A stretch of 64,000 bases of DNA, taken from contig NZ_JACHZR010000004.1 in the NCBI RefSeq assembly GCF_014193695.1, positions 797,458-861,457 of the forward strand, in the 5' to 3' direction. Of this stretch, positions 50,984-59,860 are shown in pieces. This DNA is from Rhizobium sp. BK316 (lineage in GTDB: Bacteria > Pseudomonadota > Alphaproteobacteria > Rhizobiales > Rhizobiaceae). Each line of letters opens with the position of its first letter. The first letter of the stretch is position 1. Position numbers and translations under genes: made by a program. The notes below the pieces were generated by a model. The model did not search any database. It saw only the letters and a list, made by a program, of their open reading frames with translations, and was not told where the DNA came from.

Positions 50984-51634
50984 TTAAAGCTTGGAAAGAA
51001 TGCCTTCGATCTCGGCGGTAACCTGATCGATTTCGGCCATGCCATCCACGGACTTCAATTTGCCCTTGGCGTAGTAGTAGCCGATCAGCGGCGAGGTTTC
51101 CTTGTAGTAGACCTCGAGGCGCTTGGTCATGGTCTCGGCATTGTCATCGGGACGGCGCTTGAAGTGGGTCGAACCGCACTTGTCGCAGACACCTTCCTTG
51201 TCTGGAACCTTGTCCGTATCGTGATAGACCGTGCCGCACTCAGCACAGGAGTAGCGACCTGCCACGCGGCGGACCAGTTCCTTGTCGTCGACACGGAATT
51301 CGATGACGACCGAAAGATCAAGACCCTTGGCCTTCAGCATCGCCTCAGTAGCATCCGCCTGCACCAGCGTGCGCGGGAAACCGTCGAGGATGAAACCGTT
51401 AGCGCAATCGGGCTGATCGATTCGTTCGGAGACGATGGCATTGACAATCTCGTCCGAGACCAGATTTCCGGCGTCCATGACAGCCTTGGCGCGCTTGCCG
51501 ACTTCAGTACCCGCCTGAACGGCGGCGCGCAGCATGTCACCCGTGGAAAGCTGCGGAATACCATGCTTTTCCACGATCCGCTGGGCCTGGGTCCCCTTAC
51601 CCGCGCCCGGCGGCCCCAAAAGTATAAGTCTCAT
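50984..51634 (-). CDS. adk: Adenylate kinase
   Basis: 216 residues. P-loop 'GPPGAGKGTQA', AMP-binding 'LSTGDMLRAAV' and a long lid with a four-cysteine zinc motif ('YSCAECGTVYHD' and 'CDKCGS'), as in Gram-positive and many alphaproteobacterial enzymes. Converts ATP+AMP to two ADP. Its start overlaps the secY stop by four bases. Confidence 0.97.
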   Translation of the reverse strand: MRLILLGPPGAGKGTQAQRIVEKHGIPQLSTGDMLRAAVQAGTEVGKRAKAVMDAGNLVSDEIVNAIVSERIDQPDCANGFILDGFPRTLVQADATEAMLKAKGLDLSVVIEFRVDDKELVRRVAGRYSCAECGTVYHDTDKVPDKEGVCDKCGSTHFKRRPDDNAETMTKRLEVYYKETSPLIGYYYAKGKLKSVDGMAEIDQVTAEIEGILSKL

Positions 51635-52971
51635 CGCCCCCTCTTTCCTCCACGCAACTTCGATTTCTTGATCAGGCCTTCGTACTGCTGTGCGATCAAA
51701 TGGCCCTGGATCTGTGCCACCGTATCAAGAGTTACGCTAACCACGATCAAAAGCGAAGTCCCACCAAGGGCTAATGGAATGCCGGTTTGCGACACCAGGA
51801 TCTCAGGCAGGATACAGACGAATACGAGATAGATAGCGCCGATCACCGTGATACGGGTCAGCACGTAGTCGATATATTCGGCAGTGCGATCGCCCGGGCG
51901 GATGCCGGGGATGAAGCCGCCATGCTTCTTCAGGTTATCGGCAGTGTCCTTCGGATTGAAGACGATGGCCGTGTAGAAAAAGGCAAAGAAGGCGATGAGT
52001 GCCGCATAGAGCACCATGTAAAGCGGCTGGCCGTGGCCAAGCGCTGCAACGACGGCGGTCGCCCAGGCGGGCATCGCCGTCGTGCTGGCAAAGCCCGCAA
52101 GCGTCGCCGGCAGAAGCAGCAGTGAGGATGCGAAGATTGCCGGGATAACGCCCGAGGTGTTCAGCTTCAGCGGCAGGTGCGAGGTGTCGCCCTGGAACAT
52201 GCGGTTGCCGACCTGGCGCTTCGGATACTGGATCAGAAGGCGGCGCTGCGCGCGCTCGACGAAGACGATGACGGCGATGACGGCGATCGCAACGACGATG
52301 ACCGCCAGGATGAGCGTCGTCGACAGCGCACCGGTGCGGCCAAGTTCCAGCGTGCCGGCAAGGGCTGTCGGAAGACCGGCCGCAATGCCTGCGAAGATGA
52401 TAAGCGAAATGCCGTTGCCGATACCGCGCGAGGTGATCTGCTCGCCGAGCCACATCAGGAACATGGTACCGCCAAGCAGCGTCAGGACGGTCGAAATTTT
52501 GAAGAACCAACCCGGATCGACGACGAGGCCGTTGCCGCTTTCGAGACCGACGGCAATGCCGTAGGCCTGCAGCGCGCCGAGGATGACCGTGCCGTAGCGG
52601 GTGTACTGGTTGATGATCTTGCGACCCTGCTCGCCTTCCTTCTTCAGGTTTTCGAGCGCCGGCACGACCGAGGTCATGAGCTGCACGATGATCGAAGCGG
52701 AGATGTAGGGCATGATGCCGAGCGCGAAGATCGCCATGCGCTGTACGGCACCGCCCGAGAACATGTTGAAGAGCCCGAGAATGCCGCCGGCCTGGCCCTG
52801 GAATGCCTGGGCATAGGCCTGCGGATTGAGGCCTGGAAGCGGAATATGGGTGCCCAGCCGGTAGACGAGGAGAGCTGCCAGTGTGAACCACAGGCGCTTC
52901 TTAAGATCCTCGGCTTTGGCGAAGGTCGAAAAATTGAGGTTTGAAGCCAGTTGTTCCGCTGCAGAAGCCAT
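51631..52971 (-). CDS. secY: Preprotein translocase subunit SecY
   Basis: 446 residues, ten membrane helices. 'LGIMPYISASIIVQLMTSVVPALE' and 'GNGISLIIFAGIAAGLP' are SecY hallmarks. The ATG at 52971 gives the family start 'ASAAEQLASNLNFSTFAKAEDLKKR'; 16 open codons upstream are not used. Forms the translocation channel with SecE and SecG. Confidence 0.97.
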   Translation of the reverse strand: MASAAEQLASNLNFSTFAKAEDLKKRLWFTLAALLVYRLGTHIPLPGLNPQAYAQAFQGQAGGILGLFNMFSGGAVQRMAIFALGIMPYISASIIVQLMTSVVPALENLKKEGEQGRKIINQYTRYGTVILGALQAYGIAVGLESGNGLVVDPGWFFKISTVLTLLGGTMFLMWLGEQITSRGIGNGISLIIFAGIAAGLPTALAGTLELGRTGALSTTLILAVIVVAIAVIAVIVFVERAQRRLLIQYPKRQVGNRMFQGDTSHLPLKLNTSGVIPAIFASSLLLLPATLAGFASTTAMPAWATAVVAALGHGQPLYMVLYAALIAFFAFFYTAIVFNPKDTADNLKKHGGFIPGIRPGDRTAEYIDYVLTRITVIGAIYLVFVCILPEILVSQTGIPLALGGTSLLIVVSVTLDTVAQIQGHLIAQQYEGLIKKSKLRGGKRGR

Positions 52972-53163
52972 GCGTTTCTCCGCGCTACCAATTCCGGGCG
53001 CTCTCGAGTCGGCCGGCACCGGAATCAGTATGAATTTCTTTTAAAAACCGGGCTTCGGACGGATCGCTGGCGCAACCCTGTGCCTCACCCTTGTCTTCAG
53101 TCTTACCGTCCCGACGCGAATGCGTCCAAGCAGGTTTTTGTGAGGCTCACATATGGGAGCAAA

Positions 53164-53192
53164 ATCGCCCGGTGTGAAGCACCCCGGGCGAT
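53164..53192 (-). other. Hairpin in the long rplO-secY spacer
   Basis: ATCGCCCGG / CCGGGCGAT with an 11-base loop, 15 bases after the rplO stop; followed on the minus strand by TTTTGC. It lies in a 235-base spacer where most bacteria have almost none, and could attenuate secY-adk-rpsM expression. Confidence 0.55.
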
Positions 53193-53206
53193 ATATCATG
53201 AGTTTA

Positions 53207-53680
53207 TTATTCTGCCGCTGCGGCAGAAAGAAGCGTTACCTTGCCGCCGGCCTTTTCGATCTTCTCGACGGCAGACTTGGAAGCGCCTGCAACTTCGAGC
53301 GTGATCTTGGCCTTGAGCTCGCCGTCGGCGAGAACGCGAACGCCGTCCTTGGCGCGGCGGATGACGCCGGCAGCCTTGAGAGCAGCCGCATCAACCGTTG
53401 CCTTCGCGTCGAGCTTGCCGGCATCGACGGCAGCCTGGATACGTGCCAGCGATACGACGACGTAGTCGGCTGCGAAGATGTTGTTGAAGCCGCGCTTCGG
53501 CAGACGACGGTAGATGGGCATCTGACCGCCTTCGAAGCCGTTGATGGCGACGCCCGAACGGGACTTCTGACCCTTTACACCGCGACCACCGGTCTTGCCG
53601 GAGCCCGAGCCGATACCGCGGCCGAGGCGCTTGCGGCTATGGGTAGAGCCTTCGTTATCCTTGATTTCATTGAGTTTCAT
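53207..53680 (-). CDS. rplO: 50S ribosomal protein L15
   Basis: 157 residues. 'RKRLGRGIGSGSGKTGGRGVKGQKSRSG' in the N-terminus is the L15 loop; it binds 23S rRNA late in assembly. ATG at 53680 chosen by family; 19 upstream codons are open but unrelated. Confidence 0.97.
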   Translation of the reverse strand: MKLNEIKDNEGSTHSRKRLGRGIGSGSGKTGGRGVKGQKSRSGVAINGFEGGQMPIYRRLPKRGFNNIFAADYVVVSLARIQAAVDAGKLDAKATVDAAALKAAGVIRRAKDGVRVLADGELKAKITLEVAGASKSAVEKIEKAGGKVTLLSAAAAE

Positions 53681-53696
53681 GAGCGTTACTCCGGTC

Positions 53697-53906
53697 TCAC
53701 TTCTCGTCGACAACGCGAACGAGATGCTGGACTGCACGGATCATGCCACGAACGGCCGGAGTGTCTTCCAGCGTGCGGCGACGGTGCATCTTGTTCAGTC
53801 CGAGACCGATCAGCGTGCGCTGCTGGACGTCCGGACGGCGAATCGGGCTGCCGACCTGTTCGATCGTAACAGTCTTCGCTTCAGCCTTCTTGGTAGCCTT
53901 GGCCAT
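53697..53906 (-). CDS. rpmD: 50S ribosomal protein L30
   Basis: 69 residues, with a short Lys/Ala-rich extension before the L30 core 'VTIEQVGSPIRRPDVQQRTLIGLGLNKMHR'. Located between rpsE and rplO as in most bacteria. Confidence 0.97.
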   Translation of the reverse strand: MAKATKKAEAKTVTIEQVGSPIRRPDVQQRTLIGLGLNKMHRRRTLEDTPAVRGMIRAVQHLVRVVDEK

Positions 53907-53919
53907 TGGTCAGCTCCTC

Positions 53920-54489
53920 TTATTCTTCAGAGGCGTTGCCAGAAGCGGCACGGCGAGCCTGGAGCGTAGCATACTTGATGCCGCGCTGGGCTGCGATGTC
54001 CTTCGGGTGAACCTGGTGCTTCAGAGCGTCGAAGGTGGCGCGAACCATGTTGTAGGGGTTCGACGAACCGGTCGACTTGGCGACGACGTCGTGGACGCCG
54101 AGCGTTTCGAAAACGGCGCGCATCGGACCACCGGCAATGATACCGGTACCGACTTTGGCCGAGCGCAGCAGAACCTTGCCGGCGCCATGACGGCCATGGA
54201 CGTCGTGATGCAGCGTACGGCCGTCTCGCAGCGGTACGAAGATCAATTCGCGCTTGGCGGCTTCGGTTGCCTTGCGGATAGCTTCCGGCACTTCACGTGC
54301 CTTGCCATGACCGAAGCCTACGCGGCCCTTCTGGTCGCCGACGACGACGAGAGCGGCGAAGCCGAAGCGACGGCCACCCTTAACAACCTTGGCGACGCGG
54401 TTGATCGCGACCAGCTTGTCGACGAATTCGCTATCGCGCTCTTCACGGCTCTGGCGGTCTTCCCGCTGCGGCCTTCTTTCCTGTGCCAT
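53920..54489 (-). CDS. rpsE: 30S ribosomal protein S5
   Basis: 189 residues. Double-stranded-RNA-like fold with 'FVDKLVAINRVAKVVKGGRRFGFAALVVVGD' and 'GAGKVLLRSAKVGTGIIAGG'. Helps decoding accuracy. ATG at 54489 is the family start; the 14 upstream codons are not. Confidence 0.97.
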   Translation of the reverse strand: MAQERRPQREDRQSREERDSEFVDKLVAINRVAKVVKGGRRFGFAALVVVGDQKGRVGFGHGKAREVPEAIRKATEAAKRELIFVPLRDGRTLHHDVHGRHGAGKVLLRSAKVGTGIIAGGPMRAVFETLGVHDVVAKSTGSSNPYNMVRATFDALKHQVHPKDIAAQRGIKYATLQARRAASGNASEE

Positions 54490-54618
54490 TGTCCTCTTCC
54501 TTTTTCTTTTCCGGGTGCAATCGGCAAACAAAACGAGGACCGCATCGGCTTCCCAAGGGAACGATTTGCGGTCCGGTGAAATCCGGCCGAGGCTTAAAAG
54601 CCTTCGGCCGGAAACTGA

Positions 54619-54981
54619 TTAGAAGGTCAGACCGCTTTCGCGGGCTGCATCTGCCAGGGCCTTGATACGGCCGTGATAGATGAAGGCGCCACGGTCGAAA
54701 ACGACCTCAGTGACACCTGCCTTGGAGGCGCGCTCAGCAACGAGCTTGCCAACGAGGGCCGCTGCTGCGGTGTCGGCACCGGTCTTCAGAGAACCGCGCA
54801 GATCCTTGTCGAGGGTCGATGCAGCGGCAAGCGTCTTGCCGGCAACATCGTCGATGATCTGAGCATAGATGTTCTTCGACGAGCGATGAACCGACAGGCG
54901 CGGACGGCCGTTGGCCACCGACTTGAGATGACGGCGCACGCGGTTGGCACGACGTGCAAGTGCTTCTTTCCTGCTAGCCAT
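54619..54981 (-). CDS. rplR: 50S ribosomal protein L18
   Basis: 120 residues, 'RPRLSVHRSSKNIYAQIIDDVAGKTLAAASTLD' and 'FDRGAFIYHGRIKALADAARESGL'. Binds 5S rRNA together with L5. Confidence 0.98.
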   Translation of the reverse strand: MASRKEALARRANRVRRHLKSVANGRPRLSVHRSSKNIYAQIIDDVAGKTLAAASTLDKDLRGSLKTGADTAAAALVGKLVAERASKAGVTEVVFDRGAFIYHGRIKALADAARESGLTF

Positions 54982-54993
54982 TTCGCGTGATCC

Positions 54994-55527
54994 TTACTTC
55001 TTCTTGCCTTCTTTGCGGACAATCCGCTCTTCGGCATACTTGACGCCCTTGCCCTTGTAGGGCTCCGGACCGCGGTATTCGCGGATCTCGGCGGCGACCT
55101 GGCCGACCTGCTGCTTGTTGATGCCGGTGACGATAATTTCCGTCGGCTTCGGTACAGCGATCGTGATGCCCTGCGGCGGTTCATAGACTACGTCGTGGCT
55201 GAAACCGAGCGCCAGCTGCAGGTTCTTGCCCTGCAGGGAAGCGCGGTAACCAACGCCGTTGATTTCGAGCTTGCGCTCGAAGCCGTCCTTGACGCCCTTG
55301 AAGATGTTTTCGATCATCGTGCGGGACATGCCCCACTTCGAACGAGCATCCTTCGTCTGCGTGAGCGGCGTTACGACGACCGCATTGTTTTCGAGCTTGA
55401 GGCTGATTTCGTCGTTTGCGACGAAAACCAGCTCGCCCTTCGGACCCTTAGCGGTAACCTTCTGGCCATCGACCGTAGCCGTGATCCCAGCAGGCACCTG
55501 AACGGGCTTCTTACCGATACGAGACAT
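54994..55527 (-). CDS. rplF: 50S ribosomal protein L6
   Basis: 177 residues. Starts 'MSRIGKKPVQVPAGI' and ends 'REYRGPEPYKGKGVKYAEE' plus a basic tail, both standard for L6 near the GTPase-associated centre. Confidence 0.98.
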   Translation of the reverse strand: MSRIGKKPVQVPAGITATVDGQKVTAKGPKGELVFVANDEISLKLENNAVVVTPLTQTKDARSKWGMSRTMIENIFKGVKDGFERKLEINGVGYRASLQGKNLQLALGFSHDVVYEPPQGITIAVPKPTEIIVTGINKQQVGQVAAEIREYRGPEPYKGKGVKYAEERIVRKEGKKK

Positions 55528-55568
55528 GTTTCAATCCTGTCTGTTCGCTATGGAGACCCTGCGCTGTC

Positions 55569-55967
55569 TTAGAAGACAGAGCAGAGAACCTCGCCACCAA
55601 CGTTCTGTTCGCGAGCCTGGTGATCGGCCATCACGCCCTTCGGGGTCGAAAGGATGGTGATGCCGAGGCCGTTCGCGACCTGCGGAATGGACTTGACCGA
55701 GACATAAACCCGGCGGCCCGGCTTGGACACACGGCCGATCTCACGGATCACCGATGCGCCTTCATAGTACTTCAGTTCGATGTTCAGTTCGGACTTGCCG
55801 TTGCCGAAATCGACGACGGAGTAGCCACGGATGTAGCCTTCGGACTGGAGGACATCGAGAACACGTGCACGGAGCTTGGAAGCAGGCGTCGAAACCGACG
55901 ACTTGCGACGCGAAGCACCGTTGCGGATACGGGTGAGCATATCGCCCAACGGATCAGTCATTGTCAT
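55569..55967 (-). CDS. rpsH: 30S ribosomal protein S8
   Basis: 132 residues. 'DPLGDMLTRIRNG' and 'GLGITILSTPKGVMADHQAREQNVGGEVLC' are S8 signatures. In E. coli S8 represses the spc operon at rplE; no matching hairpin was identified here. Confidence 0.98.
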   Translation of the reverse strand: MTMTDPLGDMLTRIRNGASRRKSSVSTPASKLRARVLDVLQSEGYIRGYSVVDFGNGKSELNIELKYYEGASVIREIGRVSKPGRRVYVSVKSIPQVANGLGITILSTPKGVMADHQAREQNVGGEVLCSVF

Positions 55968-55979
55968 CTAACCTGCTCC

Positions 55980-56285
55980 TTACCAGCTCGACTTGACGAT
56001 GCCCGGCACCTTGCCGAGATTGCCCAGTTCGCGCAGCGCGATACGCGACATACGCAGTTTACGGTAGTAAGCGCGCGGACGACCGGACACTTCGCAACGG
56101 TTGCGAATGCGGGTCTTCGATCCGTCACGCGGCAGGGATGCCAGCTTGATCGAGGCCTTGAACCGCTCTTCGATCGGAAGAGCCTGGTTCATGATGATCG
56201 CCTTCAGGGCAGCACGCTTGCCGGCCTGGTTTGCGACCGTATTACGGCGGCGCTTGTTCTTTTCAACTGCGCTTGTCTTCGCCAT
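55980..56285 (-). CDS. rpsN: 30S ribosomal protein S14
   Basis: 101 residues, the zinc-free long form: 'MAKTSAVEKNKRRR' and 'SLPRDGSKTRIRNRCEVSG' without CxxC pairs. ATG at 56285 fits; upstream open codons overlap rplE. Confidence 0.97.
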   Translation of the reverse strand: MAKTSAVEKNKRRRNTVANQAGKRAALKAIIMNQALPIEERFKASIKLASLPRDGSKTRIRNRCEVSGRPRAYYRKLRMSRIALRELGNLGKVPGIVKSSW

Positions 56286-56317
56286 GTCAGGTTCCTTTTC
56301 TACGCTCGTCGTTACGG

Positions 56318-56875
56318 TTACTGACGGAACGGGAAGCTGAACTCCGTGAGGAGTGCGCGAGCTTCGTCGTCGGTCGTGGCCGTCGTGCAAACGATGATGT
56401 CCATGCCCCACATCTGATCAACCTTGTCGTAGTTGATTTCAGGGAACACAATGTGCTCCTTGATGCCCATGGCAAAGTTGCCACGGCCGTCAAAGCTCTT
56501 CGGGTTCAGGCCGCGGAAGTCGCGAACGCGCGGAAGCGCGATGTTGACCAGGCGATCCAGGAACTCGTACATGCGGGCGCCGCGCAGGGTGACCTTCGCG
56601 CCGATCGGCATGTTTTCGCGGACCTTGAAGCCAGCGATAGAGTTGCGCGCACGGGTGATGACCGGCTTCTGGCCAGCAATGGCAGCCAGGTCGGCAGCAG
56701 CGACGGTCGGCTTCTTCGAGTCAGCCGTGGCTTCGCCCACACCCATGTTGATAACGATCTTGTCGAGCTTCGGGATCATCATCTCGTTGGCGTAGGAGAA
56801 CTTCTCCTGCATCGCCTTGCGGATCCGCTCGACATATTCCTTCTTGAGCCGCGGCTCGTACTTTGCCTCAGCCAT
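56318..56875 (-). CDS. rplE: 50S ribosomal protein L5
   Basis: 185 residues. 'MIPKLDKIVINMGVGEA' and 'NFAMGIKEHIVFPEINYDK' identify L5, the 5S rRNA-binding protein of the central protuberance. Its start overlaps the rplX stop by eight bases. Confidence 0.98.
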   Translation of the reverse strand: MAEAKYEPRLKKEYVERIRKAMQEKFSYANEMMIPKLDKIVINMGVGEATADSKKPTVAAADLAAIAGQKPVITRARNSIAGFKVRENMPIGAKVTLRGARMYEFLDRLVNIALPRVRDFRGLNPKSFDGRGNFAMGIKEHIVFPEINYDKVDQMWGMDIIVCTTATTDDEARALLTEFSFPFRQ

Positions 56876-57176
56876 CGATCACTTCTCCCGAACGCTTGGC
56901 CACGCGGACCTTCTTGCCGTCAACAACCTTGAAGCCGACACGGGTCGGCTTACCGTCCTTGTCGACGATCGCGACATTGGACAGGTGGACCGAAGCTTCC
57001 TTGGAAATGATCCCGGCTTCCTGGGTCTGCGTCTGGCGCTGGTGGCGCTTTACGACGTTTACGCCGCGAACGACGGCGCGATCTTCCTTCGGCAGGACCT
57101 GAAGGACTTCGCCAGTGCGGCCCTTGTCCTTGCCTGCGAGCATGACGACCTTGTCGCCCTTACGAATCTTTTGCAT
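56868..57176 (-). CDS. rplX: 50S ribosomal protein L24
   Basis: 102 residues. KOW motif 'IRKGDKVVMLAGKDKGRTGEVL' near the N-terminus; an assembly initiator of the large subunit. Confidence 0.98.
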   Translation of the reverse strand: MQKIRKGDKVVMLAGKDKGRTGEVLQVLPKEDRAVVRGVNVVKRHQRQTQTQEAGIISKEASVHLSNVAIVDKDGKPTRVGFKVVDGKKVRVAKRSGEVIDG

Positions 57177-57188
57177 CGTTCTCGCTCC

Positions 57189-57557
57189 TTACAGTACTTC
57201 GGGAGCCAGCGAGATGATCTTCATGTGGTTCTTCGCACGCAATTCGCGCGGAACCGGTCCGAAGATACGGGTGCCGATCGGCTCTTTTTTGTTGTCGATG
57301 AGGACTGCTGCGTTGGTGTCGAAGCGGATGACAGAGCCATCCGGACGACGGATGTCCTTGGCGGTGCGAACTACAACCGCCTTCATCACGTCACCCTTCT
57401 TCACACGGCCGCGCGGAATAGCTTCCTTGATCGAAACGACGATGACGTCGCCGATCGAGGCATACTTGCGCTTCGAGCCGCCCAGCACCTTGATGCACAT
57501 GACACGACGGGCGCCGGAATTATCCGCGACGTCGAGGTTTGTTTGCATCTGAATCAT
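57189..57557 (-). CDS. rplN: 50S ribosomal protein L14
   Basis: 122 residues, 'MIQMQTNLDVADNSGARRVMC' start and 'FGPVPRELRAKNHMKIISLAPEVL' end. ATG at 57557 is the family start. A 261-base spacer separates it from rpsQ, unusual for the spc/S10 junction. Confidence 0.97.
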   Translation of the reverse strand: MIQMQTNLDVADNSGARRVMCIKVLGGSKRKYASIGDVIVVSIKEAIPRGRVKKGDVMKAVVVRTAKDIRRPDGSVIRFDTNAAVLIDNKKEPIGTRIFGPVPRELRAKNHMKIISLAPEVL

Positions 57558-57741
57558 ATCAGGTCGCCTTCTTGTTCTTACCGGAATGGTTGGGCAAAGC
57601 CCCCTCTCCCGGCTTATGAAAATTGTCTGCCGGCCGCTCGTCACAGGAACAGCGAAAGCACGGCAATAGCTTGAATAGCGCGGGATCGATCGTTGCCAGG
57701 GTGGTTTCCCAGATGGGACCTTCCGTGCGCTTAAAGCAAAA

Positions 57742-57764
57742 GAACGCCCGGCATTCGAGCGTTC
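57742..57764 (-). other. Hairpin in the rpsQ-rplN spacer
   Basis: GAACGC / GCGTTC with an 11-base loop. One of two inverted repeats in the 261-base spacer. No T-run. Confidence 0.45.
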
Positions 57765-57783
57765 CGACGCTGCTTCATACAGA

Positions 57784-57817
57784 AATTTCCGCGAGACGCA
57801 AGGCCTCGCGCGAAATT
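57784..57817 (-). other. Hairpin directly after rpsQ
   Basis: AATTTC-CGCGAG pairs with CTCGCG-(C)-GAAATT across a nine-base loop, beginning one base after the rpsQ stop. On the minus strand the arm ends in GAAATT, with no U-run; it may lower read-through from the S10 part into the spc part. Confidence 0.55.
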
Positions 57818-57818
57818 C

Positions 57819-58058
57819 TTACTTGGCCTGGGCGGCAATAACCGTCCAACGCTTGTCCTTGGAGATCGGTGCGCACTCCTCGATGGAGACGATATCGCCG
57901 ATCTTGTACTGATTGTTTTCGTCGTGGGCCTTGTACTTCTTGGAGCGACGAACGGTCTTCTGGAGCAGCGGATGAGCGAAACGACGCTCAACGCGAACTA
58001 CGACAGTCTTCTCGTTCTTGTCACCAACCACGACGCCCTGCAGAATACGCTTCGGCAT
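57819..58058 (-). CDS. rpsQ: 30S ribosomal protein S17
   Basis: 79 residues. 'GVVVGDKNEKTVVVRVERRFAHPLLQKTVRRSKKYKAHDE' in pieces and 'IVSIEECAPISKDKRW' are S17 features. Last gene before the long spacer. Confidence 0.98.
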   Translation of the reverse strand: MPKRILQGVVVGDKNEKTVVVRVERRFAHPLLQKTVRRSKKYKAHDENNQYKIGDIVSIEECAPISKDKRWTVIAAQAK

Positions 58059-58069
58059 GTTTTTTTCCT

Positions 58070-58270
58070 TTAAGCCTTTGCTTCTGCCGCCTTCTGGCGG
58101 GCAATGGTTTTGACGCGGGCGATGTCCTTGCGGACTTCGTTGATGCGCGAGGACTTCTCAAGCTGGCCGGTCGCCTTCTGGAAGCGCAGGTTGAACTGCT
58201 CCTTCTTCAGGTCGGCGAGCTTGTCCTTGAGCTGGTCGGCCGTGAGGCCGCGTACTTCTTCGGCTTTCAT
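58070..58270 (-). CDS. rpmC: 50S ribosomal protein L29
   Basis: 66 residues, helical: 'LTADQLKDKLADLKKEQFNLRFQ' and 'EVRKDIARVKTIARQKAAE'. Lies at the peptide exit tunnel next to L23. Confidence 0.98.
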   Translation of the reverse strand: MKAEEVRGLTADQLKDKLADLKKEQFNLRFQKATGQLEKSSRINEVRKDIARVKTIARQKAAEAKA

Positions 58271-58282
58271 CGTGCCTTCTCC

Positions 58283-58696
58283 TTACTCTGCGATGCGCTG
58301 AACGAAGCGCGTCTTGACCGAGAGCTTGGCCGAGCCGAGGCGAAGCGCTTCGCGCGCGATTTCCTCGGAGACACCGTCGATCTCGAACATCATACGACCG
58401 GGCTTGACCTTGCATGCCCAGTATTCCACGGAACCCTTACCCTTACCCATGCGGACTTCGGTAGGCTTTGCGGTTACCGGAACGTCCGGGAACACGCGGA
58501 TCCAAACACGGCCGGCGCGCTTCATGTAACGCGTGATCGCGCGGCGGGCCGCTTCGATCTCGCGTGCGTTAACGCGGTTCGGCTCCTGAGCCTTCAGGCC
58601 GAATTCGCCGAAGGCCAGGTCAGAACCGCCCTTGGCTACGCCCTTGATGCGGCCCTTGAACTGCTTGCGGTACTTAGTACGCTTTGGCTGCAACAT
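58283..58696 (-). CDS. rplP: 50S ribosomal protein L16
   Basis: 137 residues. 'MLQPKRTKYRKQFKGR' and 'GKGKGSVEYWACKVKPGRMMFEIDG' are universal L16 segments near the A-site. Confidence 0.98.
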   Translation of the reverse strand: MLQPKRTKYRKQFKGRIKGVAKGGSDLAFGEFGLKAQEPNRVNAREIEAARRAITRYMKRAGRVWIRVFPDVPVTAKPTEVRMGKGKGSVEYWACKVKPGRMMFEIDGVSEEIAREALRLGSAKLSVKTRFVQRIAE

Positions 58697-58734
58697 TTTC
58701 TTACTTCTCCGAGCTTATCTTTCGCCAGCGCTAA

Positions 58735-59469
58735 TTACGCGTTGTCGCGTTCGCGGCGACGATCGCCACGGTCGCGTTCGCGGCTTGCCGGACCCTGTGC
58801 ATCGCCTTCCAGCGCGCGGCGTTCGGAAGCCATCGGATCGTGCTCAAGGATTTCGCCCTTGAAGATCCAGACCTTGATGCCGCAGATACCGAATGCGGTT
58901 TCGGCTTCAGCCGTACCGTAATCGATGTCGGCGCGCAGGGTGTGCAGCGGAACGCGGCCTTCGCGGTACCATTCCGTGCGAGCGATTTCTGCACCGCCGA
59001 GACGGCCGGCGCAGGTAATCTTGATGCCTTCGGCGCCAAGACGCATCGCGGACTGAACGGCGCGCTTCATGGCGCGGCGGAAAGCCACGCGGCGCTCGAG
59101 CTGCTGGGCGATCGACTGAGCAACGAGCGTTGCGTCGATTTCCGGCTTGCGCACTTCAACGATGTTGAGGTGCGTTTCGGAGTTCGTCATGTCCGACAGC
59201 TTCTTGCGGAGCTTGTCGATGTCGGCGCCCTTGCGGCCGATGATCAGGCCCGGACGGGCCGAGTGGATCGTGACGCGGCACTTCTTGTGCGGACGCTCGA
59301 TGACCACCTTGGAGATACCGGCCTGCTTCAGTTCGCTCATGACGAACTTACGCATCTTCAGGTCTTCGTGCAGGAGCTGGCCATACTCGGCATTGTCCGC
59401 AAACCAGCGGCTATCCCAGGTACGGTTGATGCCAAGACGGAAACCAATCGGATTGATTTTCTGACCCAT
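58735..59469 (-). CDS. rpsC: 30S ribosomal protein S3
   Basis: 244 residues. KH domain 'GLIIGRKGADIDKLRKKL' and 'ITCAGRLGGAEIARTEWYREGRVPLHTLRADIDYG'. The C-terminus ends in an unusually Arg/Asp-rich tail ('RERDRGDRRRERDNA'). Start overlaps the rplV stop by one base. Confidence 0.98.
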   Translation of the reverse strand: MGQKINPIGFRLGINRTWDSRWFADNAEYGQLLHEDLKMRKFVMSELKQAGISKVVIERPHKKCRVTIHSARPGLIIGRKGADIDKLRKKLSDMTNSETHLNIVEVRKPEIDATLVAQSIAQQLERRVAFRRAMKRAVQSAMRLGAEGIKITCAGRLGGAEIARTEWYREGRVPLHTLRADIDYGTAEAETAFGICGIKVWIFKGEILEHDPMASERRALEGDAQGPASRERDRGDRRRERDNA

Positions 59470-59858
59470 TATGCGGCCTCCTCTTGTGCCTGCACTTCAC
59501 GAACGACGATCGTCAGGTGAGCGAACGGACGTTCGATCCGCGATGCGCGGCCGCGGCCGCGGGCGTGGAAGCGCTTCATGACAATCGACTTGCCGACATA
59601 GGCCTCGGCGACGACGAGAGCGTCGACGTCGAGGTCATGGTTGTTCTCGGCGTTGGCGATCGCAGATTCGAGCGTCTTCTTGACGGCGCCTGCGATGCGC
59701 TTGCGGGAGAATTCCAGCTCAGCGAGTGCACGCTCGACCTTCTTGCCGCGGATGGCCGCAGCAACCAGGTTGAGCTTCTGTGGGCTGACGCGGAGCGTAC
59801 GGGCGACTGCTTGCGCCTCGTTGTCCTTCAGCCGGCGTTCGGCTTTAGCCTTGCCCAT
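59469..59858 (-). CDS. rplV: 50S ribosomal protein L22
   Basis: 129 residues. 'LRVSPQKLNLVAAAIRGKKVERALAELEFSRKR' and a basic loop 'RFHARGRGRASRI' that lines the exit tunnel near macrolide sites. Confidence 0.98.
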   Translation of the reverse strand: MGKAKAERRLKDNEAQAVARTLRVSPQKLNLVAAAIRGKKVERALAELEFSRKRIAGAVKKTLESAIANAENNHDLDVDALVVAEAYVGKSIVMKRFHARGRGRASRIERPFAHLTIVVREVQAQEEAA

Positions 59859-59860
59859 CG

